Positions 15,676-23,299 of a stretch of DNA of 53,342 bases are shown here, one piece after another. The notes beneath the pieces were generated by a model, which saw only the letters and a program-made list of their open reading frames with translations, made no database searches and was not told where the DNA came from. Both the position numbers and the translations under genes were made by a program. Numbering within the stretch: the first letter of the stretch is position 1; each line of letters begins with the position of its first letter. The stretch is from Streptacidiphilus carbonis (GTDB lineage: Bacteria > Actinomycetota > Actinomycetes > Streptomycetales > Streptomycetaceae): the NCBI RefSeq assembly GCF_000787775.1, contig NZ_BBPM01000014.1, positions 109,480 through 162,821 of the forward strand, read 5' to 3'.

Positions 15676-15693
15676 TGACTACAAGACTAGTCA
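15676..15693. promoter_or_regulatory. Palindrome in the promoter of the toxin operon
   Basis: TGACTA-CAAGAC-TAGTCA, a perfect 6-bp inverted repeat, lies 28 bp upstream of the WXG100-like start in the only AT-richer stretch of the 100-bp gap behind the GH65 gene. On the minus strand TTGCAA lies 19 bp before TAGTCT, a weak -35/-10 pair overlapping this site. Confidence 0.42.
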
Positions 15694-15748
15694 TATTGTG
15701 TCCGCGTGTTGCAAGCGATCCGCCCACTCCGGCGGCGTGTTGTGCTGC

Positions 15749-18109
15749 TCAGGCCTGGGGGCCCAGCCGGCGCTTCAGCGGCTCCCGGCCCCTGGGGTGG
15801 GAGAGTTCGGGGAGATGGGGCAGCGGGTGCAGGTCGCAGGTCACGGCCTTGTCGGGGGTGACCGTGATCGGTTCGCCGCAGTGCAGCAGGTCCAGGGGCC
15901 GACCGCCGAGGAGGGTGTAGGTGGCGCCGGCCGGGGTGATCTCGACCTGGAGGCAGCGGCCGCGGACCTGGAGCCGGAAGGCCAGCCGGGTGAGCCGCTG
16001 CGGCAGCCTGGGGGCGAAGGCCAGCTGCCGGCCCTGCAGCCGCATCCCGCCGAGGCCGGCCACCAGCGCCGTCCAGGTCCCGGCCAGGGCGGCGATGTGC
16101 AGCCCGTCGCGGGTGTTGTGCTCCAGGTTCTCCAGGTCCATCAGGGCGGCCTCGCCCAGGTAGTCGTAGGCGAGTTCCAGGTGGCCCACCTCGGCGGCCA
16201 TCACCGACTGGCAGTAGGCGGACAGCGAGGAGTCACGGACCGTCAGCGCCTCGTAGTAGGCGAAGTTGCGTGCCTTCTGACCGGAGTCGAAGGCCTCCCC
16301 GCGCAGGTACATCGCCAGCACCAGGTCGGCCTGCTTCACCACCTGCTTGCGGTACAGGTCGAAGTAGGGGAAGTGCAGCAGCAGCGGGTAGTGCTCCGGG
16401 TCGGTGTGCTCGAAGTCCCAGGTCTGGTGGCCGGTGAAGTCGGCGGACTGCTCGTGCACCCCGAGGTCCTCGTTGTACGGGACGGCGGTGGCCGCCGCGG
16501 CGTCGCGCCAGGCGGCGGTCTCCTCCGCGTCCACGCCGAGGGTGTGCGCCTGCTCCGGGTGCCGCTCGACCGCGTCCGCCGCGGCGCGCAGGTTCGCCTG
16601 CGCCATCAGGTTGGTGTAGACGTTGTCGTCGGCGACCGCGCTGTACTCGTCCGGGCCGGTGACCCCGTCGATGTGGAAGGCGCCGGCGCTGTCGTGGTGG
16701 CCCAGGGAGCGCCACAGCCGCGCGGTCTCCACCAGCAGCTCCACCCCGACCTCGCGCTCGAAGTCGGGGTCGCCGCTGATCGCGGTGTAGCGGACCACCG
16801 CGTCGGCGATGTCGGCGTTGATGTGGAACGCGGCCGTGCCGGCCGGCCAGTAGCCGGACCCCTCGTCGCCGTTGATGGTGCGCCAGGGGAAGGCCGCCCC
16901 GGCCAGCCCCAGCAGCCGGGCCCGTTCCCGGGCGGCGTCCAGGGTGGAGTGCCGCCAGCGCAGCGCGTGCGAGACCGCGTCCGGACGGGTGGCCGCGAGC
17001 ACCGGCAGCACCACGGTCTCGGTGTCCCAGAAGCTGTGCCCGTCGTAGCCGGAACCGGTCAGGCCTTTGGCCCCGAGCGCCCGCTGCTCGGCCCTGGCGC
17101 CGGCCTGCAGCACATGGAACAGCGCGAACCGCACCGCCTGCTGGATCTCCGCGTCGCCCTCGACCTCGACGTCGGCGCCCGCCCAGAAGTCGTCCAGGAA
17201 GTCCCGCTGCTGCCGCAGCAGCGCGTCCCACCCGGTGCTGCGGGCGCCCGCCATCGCCGCCTCGACCTGGTCCCGCAGCGCCGGCAGCGAGCGCTCCGCC
17301 GACCAGCCGTAGGCGACGAACTTCTCCAGCCGCAGCCGCTCCCCGGGCCGCAGCACCGAGGTGACGGCCAGTCGGCTGACGTTCTCGCTGGACTCCGCGA
17401 AGCTGGTGGTGCCCTCGGGTCCGTCGATCCGGTGGTCGGCGGTGACGGCCATCTTCAGCGCGCTGCGCAGGGTGGAGTGGGCCAGTGCCAGCCGGGTCCC
17501 GGTCGCGTACCCGGCCTCGGGCTGCAGGGTGCGGTCCAGCGCGGCCGAGACCCGCGGGTCGTCCGACTGGGGCGGCACCTCCTCGCCGGCGACCAGCTCG
17601 GACTGCACCACGATCCGCGCGTCGCCGTCCAGCGGCTCGACCTCGTAGGCGATGGCGGCGACGGAGCGCTGGCTGAAGGAGACCAGCCGGGTGGAGCTGA
17701 CCCTGACCGTGCGTCCGGCCGGCGAGGTCCACTCGCAGCTGCGGCGCAGCACCCCGGCCCGCAGGTCGAGCACCCGCTCGTGGTTGCGCAGCACGCCGTA
17801 GCGCAGGTCGAAGGGCTCGTCGTCGACCAGCAGCCGGATGATCTTGCCGTTGGTGACGTTGACGAGGGTCTGCCCCGACTCCGGGTTGCCGTAGCCGGCC
17901 TCGGCGTAGGGCATGGGATGCAGCTCGTGGAAGCCGTTGAGGTAGCTGCCGGGCAGCCCGTTGGGCTCGCCCTCGTCCAGGTTGCCGCGCCAGCCGATGT
18001 GGCCGTTGGAGAGCGCGAACAGCGATTCGCTCTGGGCCAGCAGGTCCAGGTCGAGCTCGGTCTCGCGCAGGGTCCACGGGTCGACCATGTATGCGGGATG
18101 CGGAATCAT
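15749..18109 (-). CDS. Glycoside hydrolase family 65 (disaccharide phosphorylase)
   Basis: 786 residues, the length of maltose/trehalose/kojibiose phosphorylases. The N-terminal beta-sandwich starts LRETELDLDLLAQSESLFALSNGHIGWRG, and the (alpha/alpha)6 barrel contains GYDGHSFWDTETVVLPV and the catalytic-acid motif GVTGPDEYSAVADDN. These inverting enzymes split an alpha-glucoside with phosphate to give beta-glucose 1-phosphate. The start overlaps the stop of the HAD gene (ATGA), and that gene supplies the expected next step. Which disaccharide is used cannot be told from motifs. A hydrolase rather than a phosphorylase remains possible. Confidence 0.92.
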   Translation of the reverse strand: MIPHPAYMVDPWTLRETELDLDLLAQSESLFALSNGHIGWRGNLDEGEPNGLPGSYLNGFHELHPMPYAEAGYGNPESGQTLVNVTNGKIIRLLVDDEPFDLRYGVLRNHERVLDLRAGVLRRSCEWTSPAGRTVRVSSTRLVSFSQRSVAAIAYEVEPLDGDARIVVQSELVAGEEVPPQSDDPRVSAALDRTLQPEAGYATGTRLALAHSTLRSALKMAVTADHRIDGPEGTTSFAESSENVSRLAVTSVLRPGERLRLEKFVAYGWSAERSLPALRDQVEAAMAGARSTGWDALLRQQRDFLDDFWAGADVEVEGDAEIQQAVRFALFHVLQAGARAEQRALGAKGLTGSGYDGHSFWDTETVVLPVLAATRPDAVSHALRWRHSTLDAARERARLLGLAGAAFPWRTINGDEGSGYWPAGTAAFHINADIADAVVRYTAISGDPDFEREVGVELLVETARLWRSLGHHDSAGAFHIDGVTGPDEYSAVADDNVYTNLMAQANLRAAADAVERHPEQAHTLGVDAEETAAWRDAAAATAVPYNEDLGVHEQSADFTGHQTWDFEHTDPEHYPLLLHFPYFDLYRKQVVKQADLVLAMYLRGEAFDSGQKARNFAYYEALTVRDSSLSAYCQSVMAAEVGHLELAYDYLGEAALMDLENLEHNTRDGLHIAALAGTWTALVAGLGGMRLQGRQLAFAPRLPQRLTRLAFRLQVRGRCLQVEITPAGATYTLLGGRPLDLLHCGEPITVTPDKAVTCDLHPLPHLPELSHPRGREPLKRRLGPQA

Positions 18110-18960
18110 TCAGCCCCTCCAAGCAGTGACTGGCCGCCCGGTGCCCGCCGTCCCTGGGGTTCGTGGGGGTTCGGGGGGTCGCTCCCCGGGAAATCGCAGC
18201 ACGGGTGGTCCTCCAGCAGTTCGGCGAGGTCCTGCACAACGGTGTCCGCGCCGTGGGCGCGCAGTTCGTCGGCCTGGCCGACCCGGTCCACCCCGACCAC
18301 GAAGCCGAACCGCCCCGAGCGCCCGGCCTCCATGCCGACCAGGGCGTCCTCGAAGACCGCGGCGGCGCCCGGTTCCACGCCCAGCTCCCTGGCCGCCTCC
18401 AGGAAGGTGTCCGGGTGCGGCTTGCCCGGCAGCCCGAGCCGGTCGGCGACGCCGGCGTCCACCCGTACGTCCAGCAGGTCCTCGATGCCCGCCGAGACCA
18501 GCACGTCGTGGCAGTTGGCGCTGGACGAGACCACCGCCGTGGCCAGCCCGGCCGCGCGCACCGCCTTGAGGTAGCGCACCGTTCCCGGGTAGGCCTCGAC
18601 ACCCTCGGTCCGGATCTTCTGCTGCACCAGCAGGTTCTTGCGGGTCCCCAGCCCGTGCACGGTGTCCCGGTCGGGCGGGTCGTCCGCGCCGCCCTCGGGC
18701 AGTTCGATGCCGCGCGAGGCCAGGAAGCTGCGGACGCCGTCGGCGCGCGGCCGCCCGTCCACGTACTCGTCGTAGTCCTCGGTCGCGTCGAAGGGTCTGA
18801 AGCCGTCCCCGTCGCGCCCGCGCAGGAACTCGTCGAACATCTGCTTCCACGCCGCCGCATGGACGACCGCGGTGCGGGTCAGCACCCCGTCCATGTCGAA
18901 CAGGCAGGCCGAGACGGTGTCCGGCAGGCCGAGGGCCGCCTTGGTGCCGGGTGAGCTCAT
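18106..18960 (-). CDS. HAD-family hydrolase, beta-phosphoglucomutase-like
   Basis: 284 residues. Motif I FDMDGVLTRT (nucleophile and acid/base Asp), motif II VVSSSANC, the cap region with RPRADGVRSFLASRGIELP, and motif III/IV GKPHPDTF...AAVFEDALVGMEAG match beta-phosphoglucomutases and related sugar phosphatases. It is translationally coupled to the GH65 gene, so conversion of beta-glucose 1-phosphate to glucose 6-phosphate is the natural role. The ATG at 18960 (GGGGAA ten bases upstream) is preferred to 18993, which has no ribosome-binding site. The Pro/Gly-rich C-tail after residue 255 is an unconserved extension. Confidence 0.87.
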   Translation of the reverse strand: MSSPGTKAALGLPDTVSACLFDMDGVLTRTAVVHAAAWKQMFDEFLRGRDGDGFRPFDATEDYDEYVDGRPRADGVRSFLASRGIELPEGGADDPPDRDTVHGLGTRKNLLVQQKIRTEGVEAYPGTVRYLKAVRAAGLATAVVSSSANCHDVLVSAGIEDLLDVRVDAGVADRLGLPGKPHPDTFLEAARELGVEPGAAAVFEDALVGMEAGRSGRFGFVVGVDRVGQADELRAHGADTVVQDLAELLEDHPCCDFPGSDPPNPHEPQGRRAPGGQSLLGGAE

Positions 18961-19049
18961 GCGGCGCGCATTCCCCGTTCCCGCGATCTTCATGCCCGGA
19001 CCGGCCGGTCCACGCCCGTTCGGAGGGAACCTCTTACCGTCCCGCCGGA

Positions 19050-20162
19050 TCAGTCGGCCGGCCCCGCGGCCAGCGTCACCGTCCCGCTGTGGCCGGCTCC
19101 GGCCGGGTCGGTCCAGCGGAGCGTGACGCGGTCACCGGGGCGGTGGCCGGTGACCATCGCGGTGAGCTCGCCCGGGCCGGGAACGGGCCGCCCGTCGAAC
19201 GAGGTGATCAGGTCCCCGGCGACCAGGCCCGCCCGCGCCGCCGGGGTTCCGTCGACCACTCCCACCACCAGCGCCCCCGGGGTTCCGAACTGGTCCACGG
19301 CGACCTGGAGCCCCAGCATCGCGGTCGGCCCGATGTGGATGCCGCCGACCGCGCGGCCGCCGTCGATGTCGTCCACCACGGTCCGCGCGGTGGCGATCGG
19401 CGTGGCGAAGCCCGCGGCGCCGGTGCTGCCGGTGCCGCCACGGAAGCTGAAGCCCTCGGACGCGGCGGTGTCCACCCCGACCACCGATCCCGAGGCGTCC
19501 AGCAGCGGACCGCCGGAGTCTCCCGGCTGCACCGCGGCGTCGACCTGGATCATGCCGGTCAGCTGCTCGGACTCGCCGGTCGTGTCGTCCCCCGCGGTGA
19601 TCGACCGCTGAAGTCCCGTCACCTTCCCCGGCGCGGCAGTCGGCACGCTCCCCTTACCGCCGGCGTTGCCCACCGCGGTGACCGCGTCGCCGACCGCCAG
19701 CCCGGACGAGTCCCCGAGCCGCACCGTCGCCAGCCCCGAGGCCCCCTTCAGCTGGAGCACCGCCAGGTCGTGCCCGCGGTCGTAGCCGACGACGGTCGCC
19801 GGATAGCTGCGCCCGTCGCCGATGTCCACGGCGGAGATCTCGGTGGCCCCGTTGACGACGTGGTTGTTGGTGAGCACCTCGCCCGTGGGGGTCAGCACCA
19901 TGCCGGTGGCGGCACCCCGGATCTGCTGGTAGCCGAGGACGACATTGATGTCGACCAGGCCCTTGTCGACCGTGGCGACCTTGATCACGGTGGCTGAGGG
20001 AGAGGCCTTGGCCGACCTCGCACCACCCGAGCCGCCGCCGTGGCCGTCCCGGCTGCTCGCCCAGATCGCCGCCACCAGGACGACGACCAGCACCAGCAGC
20101 CCCAGGGGCCCGCACCCGCATCCGCGCCCGGGCCCGCGGCGCCCCGTCTCCGTACCGCTCAT
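19050..20162 (-). CDS. Membrane-anchored HtrA-like serine protease with PDZ domain
   Basis: 370 residues. One N-terminal transmembrane helix (about 18-35) precedes a Gly/Ser linker. The trypsin-like triad is H101 (LTNNHVVNG), D132 (GHDLAVLQ) and S216 (VQPGDSGGPLL). A PDZ domain (about 285-365) begins TAMLGLQVAVDQFGTPGALVVGVV. DegP/HtrA-type proteases degrade misfolded extracytoplasmic proteins; the catalytic domain should lie outside the membrane. Four N-terminal Arg residues and cysteines (GRGCGCGP) precede the helix. No Shine-Dalgarno is seen before the ATG at 20162, so the exact start is less sure than the gene. Confidence 0.92.
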   Translation of the reverse strand: MSGTETGRRGPGRGCGCGPLGLLVLVVVLVAAIWASSRDGHGGGSGGARSAKASPSATVIKVATVDKGLVDINVVLGYQQIRGAATGMVLTPTGEVLTNNHVVNGATEISAVDIGDGRSYPATVVGYDRGHDLAVLQLKGASGLATVRLGDSSGLAVGDAVTAVGNAGGKGSVPTAAPGKVTGLQRSITAGDDTTGESEQLTGMIQVDAAVQPGDSGGPLLDASGSVVGVDTAASEGFSFRGGTGSTGAAGFATPIATARTVVDDIDGGRAVGGIHIGPTAMLGLQVAVDQFGTPGALVVGVVDGTPAARAGLVAGDLITSFDGRPVPGPGELTAMVTGHRPGDRVTLRWTDPAGAGHSGTVTLAAGPAD

Positions 20163-20223
20163 ATCTGAGTTGTGCCCCGTCGGACGGCGGTCGAGCGCGG
20201 AATCGCCCGGACGAGTTTCTTTC

Positions 20224-21294
20224 TCAGGCCGTACGCACCCGGGCCGCCCTGACGTCGCGGTGCCAGAGGACGGCCACGCAGACCGCGACCCAGACGGCCA
20301 GCACCACGATCCCCCGGACCAGCCCGTCGTCGTGGAAGTACGCCACACCCTGGACCGCGCGGACCCCGACACCCACCGGCAGCACCGAGGAGAGCGGGTG
20401 CAGCCAGGCCGGCAGGAACTCCGGGGGCAGGATGCCGCCGCTGGTGGCGTTGCCGAGGATCAGCAGCAGCACGGACGAGACGCTCACCCCCGCCGGGCCC
20501 AGCAGCCGCACCAGCGCCATGGTCGCCCCGCCGACGGCCGCGGCCATCATCGCGGTGAGCCCGGCGACGGCGGGGAAGGGACCGGGCAGCGCGCCGAACA
20601 CGGAGCCGGCGATGGCGGCGACGACCACTCCGCCGACCGCGCTGAAGAACGCCAGCCCGGCCATCCGCCAGCGGAACTCCAGCCGGGGCGCCACCTGGTA
20701 GGTCATGGTGCCGAACAGGAAGCCGGCCAGGACCAGGCCGAACGCGGAGTAGAACACCGACAGGCCCCGGGTGTCGCCGCTCGACGCCGGCAGGACGTCC
20801 TGGACGGTGGCGCCGGCCGTCGTCCCGTGCAGGAAGGTGCCCTCCAGCAGCGAGGTCACGGAGGGTCCGTTGGCGCTGCTGTAGAGCAGGACCGGGCTGC
20901 CGGCCGGGCCGGACGCCTGGTAGGCCGCGTAGACCTCGCGGTGCTGCACCGCGCTGCGGGCGGAGGCCAGGTCGGGGTAGCTCTGCAGCTCGAAACCGGG
21001 GTACTGCCGGCTGGCGGCGCCGACGAGGCCCACCGGCAGCCGGTGCGGCCTGGGCGCGTGGAAGGCGGCGAGGTACACGCTCACGAAGACGGCCCCGATC
21101 ACCAGGACGACGAGCGCGGGCAGCAGCGCGCCCTTGGCCCCGGTCGCGCCGACGCGCGCGGCGGGGGCGTCCTCGATGTGCTCGTGGTCGCGGTGCTCGT
21201 GCTCGTGCGGATGGGGGTGGGGGCGGGCGTGCCGCGCCGTGGTTTCGGCATCATGGTCGGACGCGACTGAGGACACGAGCGGGGCCTTTCGCAT
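20224..21294 (-). CDS. ABC-2-like permease with histidine-rich N-terminus
   Basis: 356 residues. A cytoplasmic N-terminus rich in His (HPHPHEHEHRDHEH near 26-39) precedes TM1 (about 57-77), an extracytoplasmic domain of about 120 residues, then five TM helices from about 190 to 350. The layout (one TM, large outer loop, membrane bundle) is that of ABC-2/YhgE-Pip or DUF3533-type export permeases, which usually need a partner; no ATPase is adjacent. The His cluster may bind metal. It is divergent from a MarR gene with a symmetric AT-rich intergenic region, so MarR control of this exporter is likely. Confidence 0.8.
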   Translation of the reverse strand: MRKAPLVSSVASDHDAETTARHARPHPHPHEHEHRDHEHIEDAPAARVGATGAKGALLPALVVLVIGAVFVSVYLAAFHAPRPHRLPVGLVGAASRQYPGFELQSYPDLASARSAVQHREVYAAYQASGPAGSPVLLYSSANGPSVTSLLEGTFLHGTTAGATVQDVLPASSGDTRGLSVFYSAFGLVLAGFLFGTMTYQVAPRLEFRWRMAGLAFFSAVGGVVVAAIAGSVFGALPGPFPAVAGLTAMMAAAVGGATMALVRLLGPAGVSVSSVLLLILGNATSGGILPPEFLPAWLHPLSSVLPVGVGVRAVQGVAYFHDDGLVRGIVVLAVWVAVCVAVLWHRDVRAARVRTA

Positions 21295-21305
21295 GACTGG
21301 GTAAA

Positions 21306-21352
21306 TATAAGGTGCCTGTTAATCATATCAGTCGACCATCAGCTGCCTTATA
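21306..21352. promoter_or_regulatory. Inverted-repeat operator between permease and marR
   Basis: TATAAGG (21306-21312) is perfectly repeated in inverted form as CCTTATA (21346-21352), extended inward by further matches (CTG/CAG). The region is strikingly AT-rich for this genome. TATAAC (21349-21354) could be the -10 for the MarR gene, so repressor binding would block both directions. Confidence 0.5.
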
Positions 21353-21383
21353 ACGTTCTTTTCGAGCCAGGAGACCTCCTCAG

Positions 21384-21845
21384 GTGATCGACGATCCGTC
21401 CACCCGTACCAGCTATCTGGCCTGGCAGTTCGCCCAGGCCGTGGCGCTGCGCCTGGAGCGGGCGCTGCGTCCGCTGGACCTCAGCCTCGCCCAGCACAAC
21501 GCCCTGGTGCAGGTGGAGCTGACCCCCGGCATCTCCAGCGCCGCGGTGGCCCGGCGGGCCGGGATGACCGCGCAGTCCATGGGCACCGCCGTCAACGGCC
21601 TGATCGAACGGGGACTGCTCGAACGCCGGGCGCACCCCACCAGCCGCAGGGTGATGCAGCTGCATCCGACCGGCGCGGGGACGGCCCTGGTCCAGCTCTC
21701 CCAGGCGGCCATCGAGGAGTCCAACGCGAACCTCTTCGAGGCGCTGTCAGAGGAGGACGAGGCCGTGCTCGCCGGACTGCTGCGACGACTGGTCCGGCAC
21801 ACCAACCCGGACGCCCTGGACCTGGGCGGCTCACGCCCGGACTGA
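21384..21845 (+). CDS. MarR-family transcriptional regulator
   Basis: 153 residues with the winged helix-turn-helix in the middle: LSLAQHNALVQVELTPGISSAAVARRAGMTAQSMGTAVNGLIERGLLERRAHPTSRRVMQLHPT, where AGMTAQSMGTAVNGL is the recognition region and RRAHPTSRR the wing. MarR dimers usually repress a neighbouring efflux gene and are released by small aromatic or oxidising ligands. The divergent His-rich permease is the obvious target. The GTG at 21384 has GGAGA about ten bases upstream. Confidence 0.9.
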   Translation: MIDDPSTRTSYLAWQFAQAVALRLERALRPLDLSLAQHNALVQVELTPGISSAAVARRAGMTAQSMGTAVNGLIERGLLERRAHPTSRRVMQLHPTGAGTALVQLSQAAIEESNANLFEALSEEDEAVLAGLLRRLVRHTNPDALDLGGSRPD

Positions 21846-21888
21846 GACGGTCCCGGGCGACGCGTCAGGATTGCGTAAAGATGAGCGG

Positions 21889-21907
21889 CGGCCCCGTCAG
21901 GGGGCCG
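21889..21907 (+). terminator. Hairpin after marR
   Basis: CGGCCCC (21889-21895) pairs perfectly with GGGGCCG (21901-21907) around a 5-base loop, 44 bp behind the marR stop codon and 105 bp before the next gene. There is no U tract, as is usual for streptomycete terminators. Confidence 0.5.
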
Positions 21908-22011
21908 TCAACGCCGCCTACCAAGGCCCCGGCGCCGACCTGTAATAGAGGCGGCAGCAGATGCGGCCCAGCATCGGACTGCACCCTCGAACAGGCGAGC
22001 GGGAGGCCACC

Positions 22012-22455
22012 ATGTCGTACACACTCCTCCGCCCCGCGGCCCGCGGTTCGGCCGTCCGCGCCGTCCCGGCGGCCGGCCACCACCGCACCGGCCTGCGGGC
22101 CCCGCTGCTGACGGTGCTGTCCTTCGCGGTCGCGGCGCCGCTGTCGATCCTGCTCTCCGCCATCGGCGAACGGCCGTACCAGACCTTCGAACTGGTGGTG
22201 GTCTGCATCGCCGCCCTCGCCGTGGGCTGGGTCGCCGACCTGGCCGGCAGCGTGGTGGTCGGCCTGGTCTTCTGGCTGTTCTTCGACGGCTTCGACGCCG
22301 ACCGCTGGGGTGTCCTCAGCTGGGACGGCCACACGATGATCCGACTGGCCGCACTGGTGGCCGCGGGCGTGGTCGGCGCGGCGATCGGCAGCACCGTCCG
22401 CGCGCTGCGCCGCGAGCCGTCCGAGGACGACAACAGCCCTACGCCTTCAGGCTGA
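22012..22455 (+). CDS. Small membrane protein, KdpD-transmembrane-like (DUF4118-like)
   Basis: 147 residues with three or four hydrophobic helices: about 35-52, 58-75, 78-95 (GSVVVGLVFWLFFDGF) and 112-132. The succession of helices with FELVVVCIAALAVGWVADLAGSVVVGLVFWLFFDGF recalls the membrane domain of KdpD-type sensors without any kinase part. The ATG at 22012 is preceded by GGGAGG; the longer frame from 21961 lacks this. Function unknown. Its 3' end overlaps the convergent Nudix gene by 17 bp. Confidence 0.8.
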   Translation: MSYTLLRPAARGSAVRAVPAAGHHRTGLRAPLLTVLSFAVAAPLSILLSAIGERPYQTFELVVVCIAALAVGWVADLAGSVVVGLVFWLFFDGFDADRWGVLSWDGHTMIRLAALVAAGVVGAAIGSTVRALRREPSEDDNSPTPSG

Positions 22456-22975
22456 GCGCCGCCAGCAGGATCGCGCTGACGCTGCCCGCCTCGGTGACGA
22501 CACCTTCCCGCACCGCCGCCACCGCCTCGTCCAGCGGCCGCCAGGACAGCGTCATCCCGGCCTCGCTCGCCTCCCGCGCCAGCCTCCCCGGGGTCAGCTC
22601 CCGGGCCAGGAACAGATGTGCCCTCGCCGGTGTGGCGGTGGGCAGTTGCTCGACCACGCCGAGCGGCTCCAGCCGTCCGGCGCGCCAGCCGGTCTCCTCC
22701 TCCAGCTCGCGCCGCGCCGCGGCGGCCGGCTCCTCGGTCCGCTCCACTCCCCCGCCCGGCACCAGCAGCAACCGCCGCCGCTGCAGGTAGAACTCGTCCT
22801 CCACCAGGGCGATCCGCCCCTCCCCGTCCACAGCCACCACCCGGACGGCGTCGGCCATGTCGACCCACTCCCAGGAACCGGTGACGCCCTCGGCGACGAG
22901 GACCTCGTCCCGGAAGGCGCTGATGAAGCGCCCCTCGGTGAGCTGGTGTCGACTGACTGTGGGCCAGGGGCTCAT
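22439..22975 (-). CDS. Nudix hydrolase (ADP-ribose pyrophosphatase-like)
   Basis: 178 residues. The Nudix box is visible as GG-VERT-E, then RELEEETGW, with the catalytic REL and EEE-TGW residues intact. Flanking segments (VRVVAVDGEGRIALVEDEFYLQRRRLLLVPGGG before it; LFLARELTPG after it) are those of ADP-ribose/nucleoside-diphosphate-sugar pyrophosphatases, which clear such compounds in the cytosol. GGAAGG precedes the ATG at 22975. The family assignment is firm; the substrate is inferred. Confidence 0.92.
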   Translation of the reverse strand: MSPWPTVSRHQLTEGRFISAFRDEVLVAEGVTGSWEWVDMADAVRVVAVDGEGRIALVEDEFYLQRRRLLLVPGGGVERTEEPAAAARRELEEETGWRAGRLEPLGVVEQLPTATPARAHLFLARELTPGRLAREASEAGMTLSWRPLDEAVAAVREGVVTEAGSVSAILLAALSLKA

Positions 22976-23299
22976 GCGGGGCCTTCCGTCGGGCGGGATC
23001 GGTGGCTGCCACTCTGCCACCAACTCCCGTCGGCCACCCCGTGTTGCGCCCTTCGGCAACCTGACGGCCATGCGGCGGCAAGCTCCCCGGGGTGGTGTTC
23101 GCACGGGGTGGTCGCGGACCATGGCGGGAGGCCTGATGAGGGGTGACCGGCATGGCACTGGACGAGGGCACCCCGGGTACGGAGCGGGCGCTGGTCCACG
23201 GCACCGATCTGCTCTCCGACCTCCGGATCGACTACAGCGACCAGGACGAGCCGGTGCTGATCCGCCCGGACCTAAAACGGTGACCTGCGAAGTACGGGC
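22976..23299. other. 324-bp gap with a possible coding remnant
   Basis: Between the Nudix gene and the alpha-galactosidase gene. The plus-strand frame 23146-23283 reads DEGTPGTERALVHGTDLLSD then LRIDYSDQDEPVLIRPDLKR before a stop. This looks protein-like (acidic, streptomycete codon use) but has no start codon, because a stop lies at 23143-23145. It may be the tail of a degraded gene or a frameshifted small gene. The remainder should hold the Nudix promoter; nothing else is recognised. Confidence 0.35.
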
